NCBI RefSeq assembly: GCF_042453785.1
Contig: NC_091666.1
Coordinates: forward strand, 25,812,501 to 25,876,500
Source of the DNA: Malus domestica
Taxonomy: Eukaryota; Streptophyta; Magnoliopsida; Rosales; Rosaceae
Length of the DNA stretch: 64,000 bases
Direction of reading: 5' to 3'
The notes under the pieces: model-generated
What the model saw: only the letters and a program-made list of their open reading frames with translations
What the model was told of the DNA's origin: nothing
Databases searched by the model: none
Part shown: piece after piece, positions 1-12,600 of the stretch
Layout of the letters: each line of letters starts with the position of its first letter
How positions within the stretch are numbered: the stretch's first letter is position 1
Program-made: the position numbers and the translations under genes

Positions 1-190
1 GATTCAATGAAAAAACAAAAATGGTACCCCATCTCTCCATTTGATTTTAACTGAAAAAAATAGGAATAAATGAGACTGGTTTGTCCCATGAAATACGATA
101 CTTTTCACAAACTTCAACTCAAACCTATCCACCAACTGGAATACCCCATAATCCAGTGTCTTCTGGTATTTATGTCTATCAATACATAAT
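1..190. repeat. Direct repeat copy A (about 190 bp)
   Basis: This stretch is repeated in the same orientation at 1693-1875 with roughly 85-90 percent identity by eye. Both copies contain the run ggtaccccatctctccat and the run cttttcacaaacttcaactc. Similarity stops near base 190. The left edge may lie outside the window, so the full unit is unknown. It could be a pair of old LTR fragments or a local duplication; no coding capacity is seen. Confidence 0.7.
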
Positions 191-1692
191 ATCTTAAGGA
201 GGTCGACAGGCCCTCTGCATACACCTTCTATCTCTACTTGTTCTTTGAGATTTACTTTTATTTCTCTAAATGATTTCAGGTATACGATTAGCAGCTACTT
301 GGAAATTGGCTCCTGCAGGCCCTCTGTTATGTCTTTCTCTCAGTGCACCGGCTGTGTTTATATCAGCTTATCTAAAAGATAGTGGCACCATATCTTAGTC
401 GTCCTTAACAATAATTTAATGTTGTTCATAAGTCGAATTCCTTGTGTTAATGAGATCAAGACTCGAGTTGTAAGGTCTTCTTTAATTCAGTTCTTGAGTT
501 CGAACTCTTTTCTCTTTTTCGGGTTTGAATTTCTGACTTAGTGCTGGTTTTTTTTTTTTTTAGTATGAGTGCTTTTTTCCTCAGTTCCCACCTCCATTAT
601 ATTCGCTCCACCCACCTTCTTTTTCTACTTACCACAAAGTTGTTACCACCTTACTTAACATGCTCCTCAACATTTTAGAAAAACACCGACCATGGATGGC
701 AACCTTGTGCCGCCCTGGCCTAGTTAACCATGATTGCCGGAATTTATATCCACTCTTGCTATTCTTATTTCTTCTGATATGGAGGTGTTACAGCAAGAAA
801 GGCTGGATCAAATTTCGTTCATGGAGTTTCGTTTGATATTGCACATTTGTTCACGAACTCTCGCTTGTTTTGTAATCTCAAATTATGTACCTTTGCTTCC
901 TTTGTACTACTAGTTCCTGGCATTGTCAATAATACAAGTATCATGTGTTTTTTAATCTTTTTTTTTTTTTTTTTCACTCGAGATTGTATGGTCTTTATAT
1001 ATGAATTTAAATGTATTATGTATTGCTAAGTGCTTCTCCTCTTGGCCCGAAAAGAAAGTGCTTCTCACGGCACAAGTTGAACCCACATCTATATTTTAAC
1101 TGCCCCTTTTCCAGCAATCATCTTCTCCCTTTAGGCCTTCTAGCTATATATATTTGTATCGACTACTTTAGTAGGACTGTCATTTTAGGGAAATCATCAC
1201 ACTTGCGAGACCAATGTAGGGTAATTGGCAGAACAATACATGATTCTCATGTTTGATGAGAGTTGTCAAGGGGATAGCGTGATTCGGGTCCCTTTACACA
1301 AGTTTTGTTTTCATAGGTGAGAGGAGACAAAATGCCAAGACTGAAGATCATGAATTCAATCTTATATCCAAATGTAAGATGAGGTACTTATAGCTAAAAA
1401 GTAGTTTGATGCACCTATTATGTTTTTTTAATGATACCTTCAAGCAATTTTGAAGTTGGTATACATATAAAAGCGTATAGGAGACAAACTCTAGTTGTAT
1501 GAACCGACCTCACAATTCATGAGTAAGTAAATCAAGACTCGTAAAAGCTAACGTTTGAGTTTACGGTTCATTTAATTGTCCTGCCAACAAAACTCCACTA
1601 TGAGAGATATAAATAACCTGATAATGTGATTTTAAGTTGTATTTTAATTTAAATTAAGGGCTAATGACTACAAGCATAATGTGACTAATTAT
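191..1692. other. Intergenic spacer, no gene found
   Basis: AT-rich sequence with poly-T runs (near 550 and 957-974) and only short, codon-poor open frames. Nothing here resembles a known protein or RNA gene. A short open stretch at 280-398 preceded by an acceptor-like AG is discussed under rejected items. Confidence 0.5.
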
Positions 1693-1875
1693 GGTTCAAT
1701 GAAAAACCAAAAAGGTACCCCATCTCTCCATTCGATTTCAACTGAAAAAATGAATAGGAATAAATAAGATTCTTTTGTCCCATATGATACTTTTCACAAA
1801 CTTCAACTCAAACCTATCCACCGACGAGAATACCCCATAATCAAGTGTCTTCTGGTATTTTTGCCTATCCATATA
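1693..1875. repeat. Direct repeat copy B
   Basis: Second copy of the repeat at 1-190, in the same orientation, with scattered substitutions and small indels. The flanks on the 3' side differ completely from those of copy A, which marks the repeat border near 1875. Confidence 0.7.
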
Positions 1876-4070
1876 GTGATTGACTGTGCGTGCACAATGC
1901 AGAAACTTTGGGTGAGAACTGCTGCTGTTGCTCTGTTTCATCATATATTTGATTAAGTCCACTTTCGTTGAAAAGAAAGCAGCTAAAATATGGAAAAAGG
2001 CGAAAAAAAAAACAGAAAGAGAGAAGGATGGATGCATGGACCTTCCTTCCGAAAACTTTGAGAATCATTTTTGAGTATCTTCTACTCAACACGACATGAA
2101 TTATTAAAACTTTACCTTCTTTTTTTGTTCATGTTTGAAGTTTCTTTTTTTTCTTTTACTTTTTTATTAATGGAATCACTATAAAAAAGTCAAACCCTCC
2201 CACTACAACTTCCTCGCATGCTATAACTTTTTTTCTAAATGTTTTGTGATGTTATGCTTATGCTTAGTACTTGGCCGGTTTGTGATGTCTCGCTTCAGCA
2301 TGTTGATGCAACCTTGGTCTTTTAGTTTGTACTAATTTTAGATCTGTCGCGTTTACTATTGTGTGGCAGATTTATATTACTGGCTCTTAATTTTTGTGGT
2401 GGTTGTACAAAAATCTAACCTTATTTGCTGGTTGTGCGAATTTCTCTATATCACAAAATTGGTCACGGAGAAAAATGTACTGACATAGTACCCTCTTATT
2501 ATATATGTATAATTATGCTAATCCAAGTCCAAAGTGATTTCATGGGAATGTGGGGCATATAAATGCGGCAACTGCCTTATAGCACCGTAACAAGTTCAAG
2601 TGAATGAAAATTATGAAATTCCCCTTTTTAGTATTAAATTCGGCAGCAATAGGGTCACTTCACTTTTGGTTTGAAGAAGTGGGAGTTGGATTTTGTATGT
2701 TTCTTTTCTTTATTTGGATGACACTATGAATAGTGGGAGTCGAACAAAATCTCTACCTGCAGCTCCAAGTATGGTTTCTGGTTTCTGGGTTCCGATGGGG
2801 ATCAGGAAAGGAAGAGTTTGATTGTGTGAGACTTTCGCATCTAAAGGTTCTCCACTATGTTTTGTCTTGTCTAAAGTCTAAGTGCTGCTTGATCATGTGA
2901 TGCAACATTCATGAATATTCAAGACCTTGTTAGAAACAATATTACTTAAGAATAGACCATGGAACTGAATCTAATAGATGGAAAAATTAGAAAGATCTCA
3001 CCCCTATCCAATTCAAAGTTTATTCATGGTAATGTAACAAATATACATATTATAACCGTATTATTAATATATTTTGGGTTTAAATCTCGTTTCTCATTTA
3101 TTTGTCAGTGCAACCAAAAGTTGATTTTTTACCGCATAAATGAGTTTGCATGTAGATAAATGTATATTTGTTGATATATATTATCCATACATTCCTCAAC
3201 CACTTGAATTTTAGGATTAGTATATATCAAAAATTGAATTAAAGTCCAATGTGTAAAACTCAACTCAAATGGGTTCAATGAGTAACCAAACAAAATTAAT
3301 GGATATAAAGAATCAAAACTAGGAAATAGGATTCTCTCTAGATCCCTTCCACCCGGATCCTTGGATTCTTCAATTTTATTCGTTCAACTGAAAATCTAAT
3401 CGCAAGAATGAATTCCTTGTTCGCCATCACCTTCTCATGTTCATCCTCTTCCATCTTATTTGCGGTTAAGCTTCTTCCATCTTATTCGTGGTTAAGCTTC
3501 TCATGTTCATCCGTCTTCTCCATGATCGCTCTCTTTCTAGCTCTAGAATTGAAGGAACTGGAGGATCTAGATGGAAGGGATCTAGAGAGAATCTCAGTCC
3601 CAAAATTAGGGCACAGTTATACACGTGCATGCAGACTGTGGAGCCATAGACAGTGGAGATGTATGTACTTGTTTGATGCTACCAAGTAGCTAACGCGGTA
3701 ATCAAGAGAATAGACTATAGTTAGGAAGGTGATTAGGAAGTGAATATAATTAGGAACTTACTCATCAAGTATTGTCTGATTGTTCTCTGGTTATGATTCC
3801 GATATATAAACAGGTTCTTAATTGAAATACAATATAAATATAAAGCCTGGTACAGGAATCTTAGGGTTTTGTGAGCAAAAAGTGCAACTGAGACATATCT
3901 CATCATGTTAATCATATAATTAAGAAATGACAATTACTTATTAATCAACATGATAACTGTTAATGATTATAGTAAATTTTTGCCCCATATAATGCGTTAT
4001 GCACTTTCATTATATAATTGTGTTCTGACCATGCTTTTGTGTAATCTGTAATAAAGAGATAAAATAATTA
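1876..4070. other. Intergenic spacer, no gene found
   Basis: AT-rich sequence without convincing coding potential. A 93-codon open frame at 3408-3689 contains a small internal tandem duplication (3449-3500) and has no recognisable domain, so it is not called as a gene. Confidence 0.5.
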
Positions 4071-4188
4071 GGGAAGTGTTATTGTCACTCCAAAATTCTC
4101 ATTCTACACTCATCACAAGTGTATTTTTCTTTCCTAATATAGAAAGTTCGAAGTATAGAATGAGATTTTTGGAGTGCAAATAACAATT
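4071..4188. mobile_element. MITE, twin copy 1
   Basis: About 118 bp element with terminal inverted repeats: it opens with gggaagtgttattgtcactc and closes with the near reverse complement ending in tttttggagtgcaaataaca. It lies head to tail with the next copy, and a third relative is at 7641-7761. It has no coding capacity, so it is a non-autonomous element. Confidence 0.75.
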
Positions 4189-4189
4189 A

Positions 4190-4310
4190 GGGAATTGTTA
4201 TTTGCACTCCAAAAATCTCATTCTACTCTCCTCATAAATGTATTTTTCTTTCTAATTATAGAAAGTTTGGAGTGCTAAATGAGATTTTTGGAGTGCTAAT
4301 AATAATTTCC
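4190..4310. mobile_element. MITE, twin copy 2
   Basis: Same family as 4071-4188, with terminal repeats ggaattgttatttgcactcc and the reverse complement at the right end. The central part (tgtatttttctttctaatta) is shared by all three copies in this window. Confidence 0.75.
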
Positions 4311-4492
4311 AATAATTAATGTATTATTGTTATTTCTTTGACCTTGTTATTGAATGAACATCGTACTCTTAAAAAAGTGTATGTATTGTTAATTAATTAG
4401 AAATTGGGCTTGAGCAAATAGTTATGATTAATTAAGAGTTAATTAATCTGTATGAAGTGTTAGAGAGATAATTATTAATTAGGATAATACTA

Positions 4493-4914
4493 GGGGAACA
4501 ATACTTGGCTACTTAAAGATGGGTAGGAGCTCCTACTCAGAACTCTTAGTGTTTTAATCACAGAGCTTTGTGCTTATGATCATAATCGTTCATACTATGA
4601 ATCACACTGTAAAGATCATCTTTGCAAAAAATAAATTAAAACTAAGGTTATCTAGTCAATCTATTGTAGCAAATATATAGACGGTTTGTAATGCTTTTAC
4701 CAATATCGTTTATTTGTTTTTAAACAGTTTGATGACTAAACGACCTGAGTTTTATTTGATTTTTTGCAGAGGCGATCTTTATAGGGTGATTTATAATATG
4801 AACGGTTCTGATTATAAACACGAAGTTCTATAAATTGAAAACGATCAATTTTGAGAAATTTTGAATATGAGTTCTCACTCATCTTTGAGTAGCCAAATAT
4901 TGTTTATATTAGGG
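4493..4914. mobile_element. MITE-like element with about 40-bp inverted ends
   Basis: The left end (ggggaacaatacttggctac, then an aaagatg run) is the near reverse complement of the right end (catctttgagtagccaaata). The inner 330 bp are AT-rich and non-coding. This is the layout of a non-autonomous DNA transposon. A clean target duplication was not identified. Confidence 0.65.
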
Positions 4915-6900
4915 AGACCAGAATTTTAAACTAAATAATGTGTGACCAATAAAAAATAAACATGTTAATCAGCACTTAAGTAATAATTCAATCATCAACA
5001 TCCACTTCATTTGGTTCATAAAATGTGAGTTAGAAATTTGATCTCCTAACATTATCCAATAAATTAACATGATGCACGGTTTGGAAATTGGAATGTATAT
5101 ATGAGATATCAGTCACTCATCAGCACGTTTGGCGGCCAGATTTTTTAAAATTAAGAGACAGCCATATGACTTATGATATAAAGCTGTATTGGTTATATGA
5201 ACTAAATTAATATTTTGACTAGTTGGCACATGATGAAAGATTTTATAAGACTAATTTCACGATAAGAAATCATTTTCGCACATTATTTTTCTCATTTTAC
5301 GTATTATTGGTTATTTTTGTGGCTCCTCAATTGTTTGGTTCGTTGACTTCCATTGTCCCACTATTTCTTAGCTAGGAACTTTATAGATATGACAAACTTT
5401 TTTATTGGATCAAACTAAGGCATCAATTGGACTTTGCTACCTATTTATGTTGGATGTTGAATGTTAGACAATAAGTAGGCTTTGAAAAATTTAAGGAGTT
5501 AAAAAATGAGCCGACAATGTATATAGTAGAAATACCGCATTTCTGCATATTTGAAGTCCTATCTAAAACATGTGCAATTCTTTCCCGATAAACAATAATT
5601 AAAATATGCGAGATTTAGGTGTTTGATCCAAACTTCCTATGATACCAAAGGATAATACTTGCATTCCTTCTTTCGCGGATGAGCTCAATTCTCCCTTATG
5701 AATAACATATCTTGATAGTACAAATTTCATTACCGGAACCATTTGATTTCTTAATCTTAATTTGAAGATCACCCTATAAAAATTATTTTAATTGAAAATC
5801 ATTTAATCATTTATTTGATACGTTTTGATGATTAAATGATCTTCAATTCAAACAATTTTTTGTAAAAATGATTTTCAAATAAAGATTAAAAAAATAAATT
5901 GTTTTGATCGTTGATAAACATATGTTATACGCAAATAAAAAAATATAAACTTTCCTACATGAAGATGCAAGTATTCATGCCGCTTTGAACTATTTTTGGT
6001 AAAATATTGTGAGCCCAACAATTACCAATATTGGTCTACATGAATACAGCCGTATGTAGGGTTGCCATGATTTGCCATTACATTCCACTTGCTATCAAAT
6101 ACAAATTCAGCCGAAAAACACAGCTTAAATGCGTTAACAATTTGATACCTACCCCTCTGCTCATCTTGAACCAATTAAAGAAGGAAAGCACCACGTTGGT
6201 AGGCTGCAGATTCAAACAGAGTAAGTAGAGTCATAACTCATAAACTCTCGGACTTCTTTTTTTTTTTTTAAATGAATTTTAACGAAAAACTCCTGATATT
6301 GTTTACTTTAACGAAAAATCACATTTTTACACTAAAAAATAAATCCTGATACTATTCACTTTACCCTTTATTTTGTCATTTTCGTTAAAACCAAAAGTTT
6401 TCAAACCATTTTCATTAGTTTTCCCTTTTTTTAACTGATATTGAGTAATACATATAGTTTACAAAAAAAAAAGAAAAAAGATGTTGCAATAAGTTCATAT
6501 AAATTAGGAATGTGATTGTATAAATTCTTAATAGATTATGTGTACGAATTCTATGAGATCTAGAAGATCTTTTCTTTTACAACTTGTATTACTTGGATCA
6601 AGTTTCTCCCTCCCTTGTTAGTATAAATAAGGACACAATACATGAAAATATCAACACATAGAACTCCTCAAACCCCTTTTCTCTTCTTCTTTCTCATCAA
6701 TGTGCGATTCATTTACAACATGATTGATTACTTTATTTTCTTTTATAATGTGAGTATGAGTGCCAAACAATCCAAAATACATGTCATATTAAGCTTGAAT
6801 AATGTGAATTTAGTGTTGTAAAATCACTACCGTCTTACTTAATATTTAAATTGTATTTAATAAAGTATAGATAAACAAGTGTGTTTAATATCTACTAAAT

Positions 6901-6933
<33 letters not shown>

Positions 6934-7640
6934 ATCTAAGATACATGTATGTTTAAGATTGCTAATATTTAGGTTAATCGGTTTCTAATAATACTTTAAC
7001 CCAACAACTAAACTCACCTATTGGCGAGTGGTTGAATTGTTACCCAAAACAAAAAATTTAAAAGTCTACAACCCAACCAATATCGGTTGTGGTAGAAGGG
7101 TTGGTCAATACACTCACTTAAATGTCTACCCTTACATAACATGATGAGGTAAGAAGGACACATCTGTTGAATATTGAGAAAAATATTGGGCCACATACAT
7201 TAATATAATTCAATAAAAGTAGAGTAATTATATGGTTTTTGTTGAATAATTACACTGGAGATTGAAAGACGGGTATTTTTTTAGTAGATGATTGGGTGGC
7301 TGGTGGGATTATTATACTGGACCAAAAATGAAGGGCTTCACAGTTCACGGCTTCTCTCACATGTTGGTCATGCTCGAGTGGTGAAAGAGGCCTCCTGTCC
7401 AACTGCAAAATTGCAATCCACATCAGAGTCAATGAATTCAAGCGCGCATGAAATGTGGCTCACACGTTCTATTAGCCATCTTTACTGTGATCACACGGCA
7501 GCGAATTACATATACATTCGAAAATTGGCTACAATACTTATAAATATTTAATATAATTTTAATTTGACGGTTCGATATAATTTATGTGAAGATATATAAA
7601 ATATGAGATACATGCATGTAAGTATTGAAAATCTTTTCAT
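4915..7640. other. Intergenic spacer with AT-rich repeats
   Basis: No gene is supported. The stretch 5760-5900 contains an inverted sequence around atcatttaatcat. The stretch 6265-6425 looks like a small inverted-repeat element built on ttaacgaaaa motifs. A TG microsatellite is listed separately. Confidence 0.4.
6909..6933. repeat. TG microsatellite
   Basis: About 12 uninterrupted TG units, preceded by a short TA tract. Confidence 0.9.
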
Positions 7641-7761
7641 GGGAACTATTATTAGCACTCCAAAAATTTCATTATACACTCTTCATAAATGTATTTTTCT
7701 TTCTAATTATAGAAAGTTTGGAGTGCCAAATGAGATTTTTGAAATGCTAATAAAAATTCTC
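7641..7761. mobile_element. MITE, third copy of the 4071-4310 family
   Basis: Carries the same ends (attattagcactccaaaaat and the inverse at the right) and the same tgtatttttctttctaatta core as the twin elements at 4071-4310, with more changes at the right end. Confidence 0.7.
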
Positions 7762-8846
7762 TTTATTATTGACGTTCAAGTTTATATTTTGCTTAACATT
7801 TGAACTAAGGTCAAGCAAGTTGAAGTTCTCAACATTTGTTAACGCTTTACAAGCACATATAATATTTAATATGGGAAGTTTTTTTCGCATCCTCGCATGC
7901 CTCTTCCTTTTTTCACAGTGACGAATTTTCAAACTTAAGACGTGAACAACATTTAGTAATTATTGATAAACACATGTACGTTTATATGAAGAAACGACAT
8001 TGGATTTATCATTTTGGTAATAATTTGTGTTTTTTTAGGAGAAATTGAGTGAGACTGAGGAGAAAGATGGAGGAGTTGAACAAGGATGAAGATGCACACG
8101 GGGCACAAATTGAGTGACGTGTAGCATGTGTGACTAGTAAGCTTCACACACAGAGCAATATGTTTTGATACCTGAAGAAAGTTGATATTTTACCATAAAA
8201 TCATTTAACAATGTAATGAGTAGTTCAACTCCTTATAAAAATATGAAAAGTTTAGTAAACTTTTGACGCAAGAGATTTCTTATATAGCTCACACAAGAAC
8301 AATATGTTGCACTGATAAACGAAAATTAAAATTTATGTCAAGTGCTAATATGCCAAGGACAAAGTATCTCTTGACTACAAGTTCTTAAGTGAAAAAATTG
8401 GGACTAATTGTTGAAAAGGAAATTATCATTATTAAGAGGAAAATAATTTCCACACATTATTTTTTTATGCACCCTCATATTTATTTATAATATTTTGAAT
8501 GAATTTAAGCAAATAAGAACCAATGAATAGAAATTTACACAACGAAAATAAACAATTTCATCTCAGAAATTACTACTCACGCCAGAATTTGTCAATTTAT
8601 CGAGTCTTCTAGTAGCACATCAAAAATAAACAATGTACATTAAAGACGAATATGCAGAAATAATTGTATTATCAAACCAAAAGCTAGGTCATGCACGCTA
8701 TACCGCGGTGGATTAGGAAGTGGACTTCGCGAGCATTACCGGGGGCCAGCGGCAGTGACTAGATCATTGCATAATGCAAAAAAAAGTGCAAGAAAACTGT
8801 TAAATGCAGTGCCCCAATGGAAGGCATTGACTTTCTCCTTAAAATA

Positions 8847-8850
<4 letters not shown>
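7762..8850. other. Intergenic spacer upstream of the NIP gene
   Basis: No gene or clear repeat seen. This is the distal upstream region of the aquaporin gene that follows. Confidence 0.4.

Positions 8851-8899
<49 letters not shown>
8851..8899. repeat. AG microsatellite in the NIP promoter
   Basis: About 24 AG units immediately upstream of the presumed core promoter (TATA at 8930). GA/CT tracts are common close to plant promoters. The length is likely to vary between cultivars. Confidence 0.9.
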
Positions 8900-8900
<1 letters not shown>

Positions 8901-8929
8901 TGGAGTTTGTACTGTCTCGATTTTCTGTT

Positions 8930-8939
8930 TATATATAAA
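8930..8939 (+). promoter_or_regulatory. TATA box of the NIP5;1-like gene
   Basis: The sequence tatatataaa follows the AG microsatellite. A start of transcription about 30 bp downstream would give a leader near 700 nt. That matches the unusually long leader known for Arabidopsis NIP5;1. The assignment is an inference from position and sequence. Confidence 0.5.
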
Positions 8940-9385
8940 CACACACATCTATGCATTTAAGCCTGACTGCCTCTGAGTTATCTAAAACATCCTTCTCTTC
9001 AATCCCTACGTCATATATCTATCTCTTCTTCAGCTCACCTCTGTTACAGTGCAATCCAATCCTCCTCCTTCTTCTTCTTTTGACCAGTTTCAGTCCTTTT
9101 CAAATCGTCTGCACTTTTCTGCTGTTTTGTTGCTCCGGTTTTGAACCTGGATCCTTACTTTTTCACCATTCTTCCTTAAACAAAACCTCAAAAAAAAATC
9201 ATTCCCAGCATGTAATCCAGACTTTAAATCACATCCCACAAAACCCCTTTCTCAGAAAAACCAAAAAAAAATTTGTTTGATTGCTTTTTGTTTGAAAAAC
9301 TAGAGCTATCCTTGTAGTGGGTACTCTGGATTTCTTCATTTCTTCTATCCCTTAACAAAAAAAATTATAAAAAAACCTTCGAAAT

Positions 9386-9391
9386 ATGTAA
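9386..9391 (+). promoter_or_regulatory. Upstream AUG-stop element 1 (ATGTAA)
   Basis: A start codon followed at once by a stop, 284 nt upstream of the NIP start codon. In Arabidopsis NIP5;1, AUGUAA elements in the leader cause boron-dependent ribosome stalling and mRNA decay. Flanking sequence (ttataaaaa about 20 nt before, acccaattc 22 nt after) is shared with element 2 at 9560. Function here is inferred from position and family. Confidence 0.7.
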
Positions 9392-9470
9392 CTTTTATCC
9401 TTCCAAAACCCAATTCCCAACCCAAAAACCCCTAAAAAAAAAAAAAAATTAGGTAAATTTTATTTTCGGT

Positions 9471-9485
9471 ATGTACTATCCATAG
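9471..9485 (+). promoter_or_regulatory. Four-codon upstream ORF in the NIP leader
   Basis: ATG TAC TAT CCA TAG lies between the two AUG-stop elements. It would be read only if this part of the leader is retained in the mRNA. A GT at 9453 and a pyrimidine-rich AG near 9660 leave open a leader intron that would remove it together with AUG-stop 2. Confidence 0.35.
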
Positions 9486-9559
9486 CCATATTGTCGTCCC
9501 CCACTCTGGCCACTATCAAGATTCTCGTGTAGAATTTTTTTTATAAAAATCGTCAAATT

Positions 9560-9565
9560 ATGTAA
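9560..9565 (+). promoter_or_regulatory. Upstream AUG-stop element 2 (ATGTAA)
   Basis: Second start-stop element, 110 nt upstream of the main start. Its surroundings resemble those of element 1: ttataaaaa 19 nt before and acccaattc 25 nt after. The pair thus looks like a diverged duplication of one regulatory module. It is expected to make translation and mRNA stability depend on boron. Confidence 0.7.
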
Positions 9566-9669
9566 CTCCGAGCTCATTCCCAGAACCCAATTCTCAAAAA
9601 CCAAAAAAAAAAAAAAAAAAATCTTTTTTGTTTTATCCTTTTTCTTTGTCTTGATTTTGGAAGCTTGAA

Positions 9670-12600
9670 ATGGCGGAATCTGAGCCAGTGACGCCGTCTG
9701 CGTCGGCGCCGGCGACGCCTGGGACGCCACTGCCACTGTTTTCAGGGCCGAGAGTGGATTCGCTATCGTATGAGCGTAAGTCAATGCCTCGAACCAAGTG
9801 CTTCCCTGTGAATGCTACTGCGTGGGGTCAATCTCCCACGTGCTTCAACGAGTTCCCTACTCCGACTGTCTCCCTCACCCGCAAGGTATGCAAAATGAAC
9901 TATAAACGGTTATGATGTGAGAATCTCTAGGATGTATATAAAAAGGATTTGGGAAGAATCTTCATCCCTCATAACCAATCCTTTTACTATGCACTTTACC
10001 AAAAATAATCCATTTACTATGCACCATTTTTTTGACATTTGTGGCTGTCATATGATTGAGAGGTTTATTCGAGTTTAGGTTCGTTTGGTGTCCGGGATAG
10101 AACAAAGAGTAACCAATTGAAATGGAACTCTACTTTCGGTTTTTTGTTTAGTACATATAATTAAAAATTAAACCCCCACTTTAATACGATAAACCATCTA
10201 ATTTAGTTCCTGTCAACCTTAATTTACTCGGTTGCTAAGTTATACTTGAACGAATAATAGTATGAAAATAAAATTATTAGTGTCTCAATTTAAATATTGT
10301 CACCTCCATTGGTGTTTAAAACTTGACAAAATGAATTTCATATCGAAAGAAAATATTTTGATACTGCTTTGGTGCATTATTGTTGGTGCTTCAACGGTGA
10401 CGTATTTACAGTTTCAGTCATGAAGTTGAAAATATACAAAAAGCTGGATATATTATTATTTTGTTAGAAAAAGATTAATAATTTGTCTATAAATTAATAA
10501 ATAAACACATGCTCGGGAGAAAAGCATTTTGTCCGTACTCTCAATTATTTAATAGAAGAAACAAATTGGTTAGGGTTTGACTCCTATTGATACACATTAG
10601 AAACGAAAGCTTTTCACCTGCTCTACATATATTTTAGCAAACCGCCCTTTTAATCGATTTATTTTTTGGCCGTGGTCCTTAAGCAACTTGGTCGGTTCTT
10701 AACAAACCTCTATAATTTATCCCAAAAAAAAAAAAACCTCTATAATTTGAATAAAGTATTGGGATTAAAATAAATCCAGGACGGCTAGTCCGAAGGGATA
10801 TACTTTTGAAGAAGTTAATTTATCCAACAAAAAAAAAAAGAAATTAATTTCATATTCGGCATGTGGTCTACCTTCTACCAGTATTTCTTTTTAAATAATA
10901 GGAAAAGAAGAAAAAAGTAAACTGCATATGTATAACATATGTCGTTCTTAGTTGTCATCATCCTAATGTCAAACTTATTTTCTTTCCCGAAAATATGCAT
11001 ACGATGCTAGTAGAACCATGCCTTAAGAATTCATGTCTAGGCTTTTCAACACGATCGATAATGCTACTCAAACACTTTCAAGTGCTTTACGCTTTATTGC
11101 ACGTCTATTAGCTAAGATCCATTCATTGTGCTTTGAGAACTTTTTAAGGTTTCAACATTTGAAAATGCATTTTTGATGGTGGGCATTACCAAAGAAAGTT
11201 AAAAAGTATTCCCAACAAGAACATCTCATTGGGCAAAAGCTTTGTTCATTACACATTTAAAAAATGCTTGCACTTTAGCCGCTAGGGTTAGCTTAGTGGT
11301 GAGGATGGACCGTGTGATATGAGTAAGTTTTGAAGGTTTCAGAGTTGAATCAGCGGTTCATAACTAATCACATTTATATTGTCCACAAAAAGTCTCTGTT
11401 CAATTAGAGGTGAAATTATGCAATACAAGTTGTACTTTATCTTGTGAAGTTTCAAAAAAAAGATTCCATTATCCAACACATGAATTACGTTCAGAGTTCA
11501 AATTCCTCCAATGTAGTAAAGAAAATGTGTATGCTAAGAGAGGCACGTTAAATAAACCCTTTACACTTTAGCATACCGATTTAGAAAAAACTCGTTCAAC
11601 CGATTAAATTAGAGAAATCAGTCTAAACCAATTAACAATGAGTGGAGAAGTTTCGTAGCGGTTAGTTATATAACGTTACACAAAACTTTAATTTCCTGAT
11701 GTGGGATAATAACTAATTTTGATCAACATTATGTAGCTTGGAGCTGAGTTCGTAGGAACCTTCATCTTGATGTTTGCAGCAAGTGCTGGACCAATCGTGA
11801 ACCAAAAGTACAACGGAGCAGAGAGCTTGATCGGAAATGCAGCATGCGCAGGGCTTGGCGTGATGATCGTGATTCTCTCCACTGGCCACATCTCTGGTGC
11901 GCATCTGAACCCATCTCTCACCATTGCATTTGCCGCCCTCCGACACTTCCCGTGGGTCCAAGTCCCAGCCTACATCGCAGCTCAGGTTTCGGCCTCCATT
12001 TGCGCCTCGTTTGCTCTCAAAGGGATTTTCCATCCGTACATATCCGGCGGAGTCACGGTGCCTACTGTGAGCACTGGCCAGGCTTTTGGACTTGAGTTCA
12101 TCATCACTTTTAATCTGTTGTTCGTTGTCACTGCTGTTGCAACTGACACTCGAGCGGTATGTAAATATATCAACCTCACATAAATTTGATTGTTCATATC
12201 TCAGATTCTTTTAACTAATTTCAAATATATTCTGTCTTTCTAATGCGCTTGGGATTTGGTGACATGCAGTTGGGAGAATTGGCTGGTTTAGCAGTTGGGG
12301 CTACTGTCATGCTAAACATTCTTATTGCAGGGTTAGTACTTCATCTCTCTCTCTCTCTCTCTCATTTTATCCTTCTTAATGCTATTTATCTACTATTGGA
12401 CTGCTTTGTGATTTAGTTATAATTAGGGTTTATTTGAAAATAATTTAAGTTTTAATTTTATGTTCTCATTTAAAAAAAGAATAAAACCAAAAACTAAAGG
12501 AAAAAAAATTGCAAATGGCCTTTTATTATAGTGGTGGAAAGATGTTGAGCATGATGGCGTGGATTTAAACTCCGTCGGTGGCTAATCTAACAAAATCTAA

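Noticed and set aside
280-398. Possible last exon after an AG acceptor at 278-279 with a hydrophobic reading frame ending in a stop at 396-398
   Set aside because: The frame is open and the acceptor fits, but the translated text matches no family I know and no upstream exon is in the window. It could easily be chance.
3408-3689. 93-codon open frame rich in Ser, Leu and Phe
   Set aside because: It contains a short internal sequence duplication and no domain, has no splice partners, and lies in a repeat-rich spacer.
8736-8956. Minus-strand frames with long Ser-Leu runs
   Set aside because: They arise purely from the AG microsatellite.
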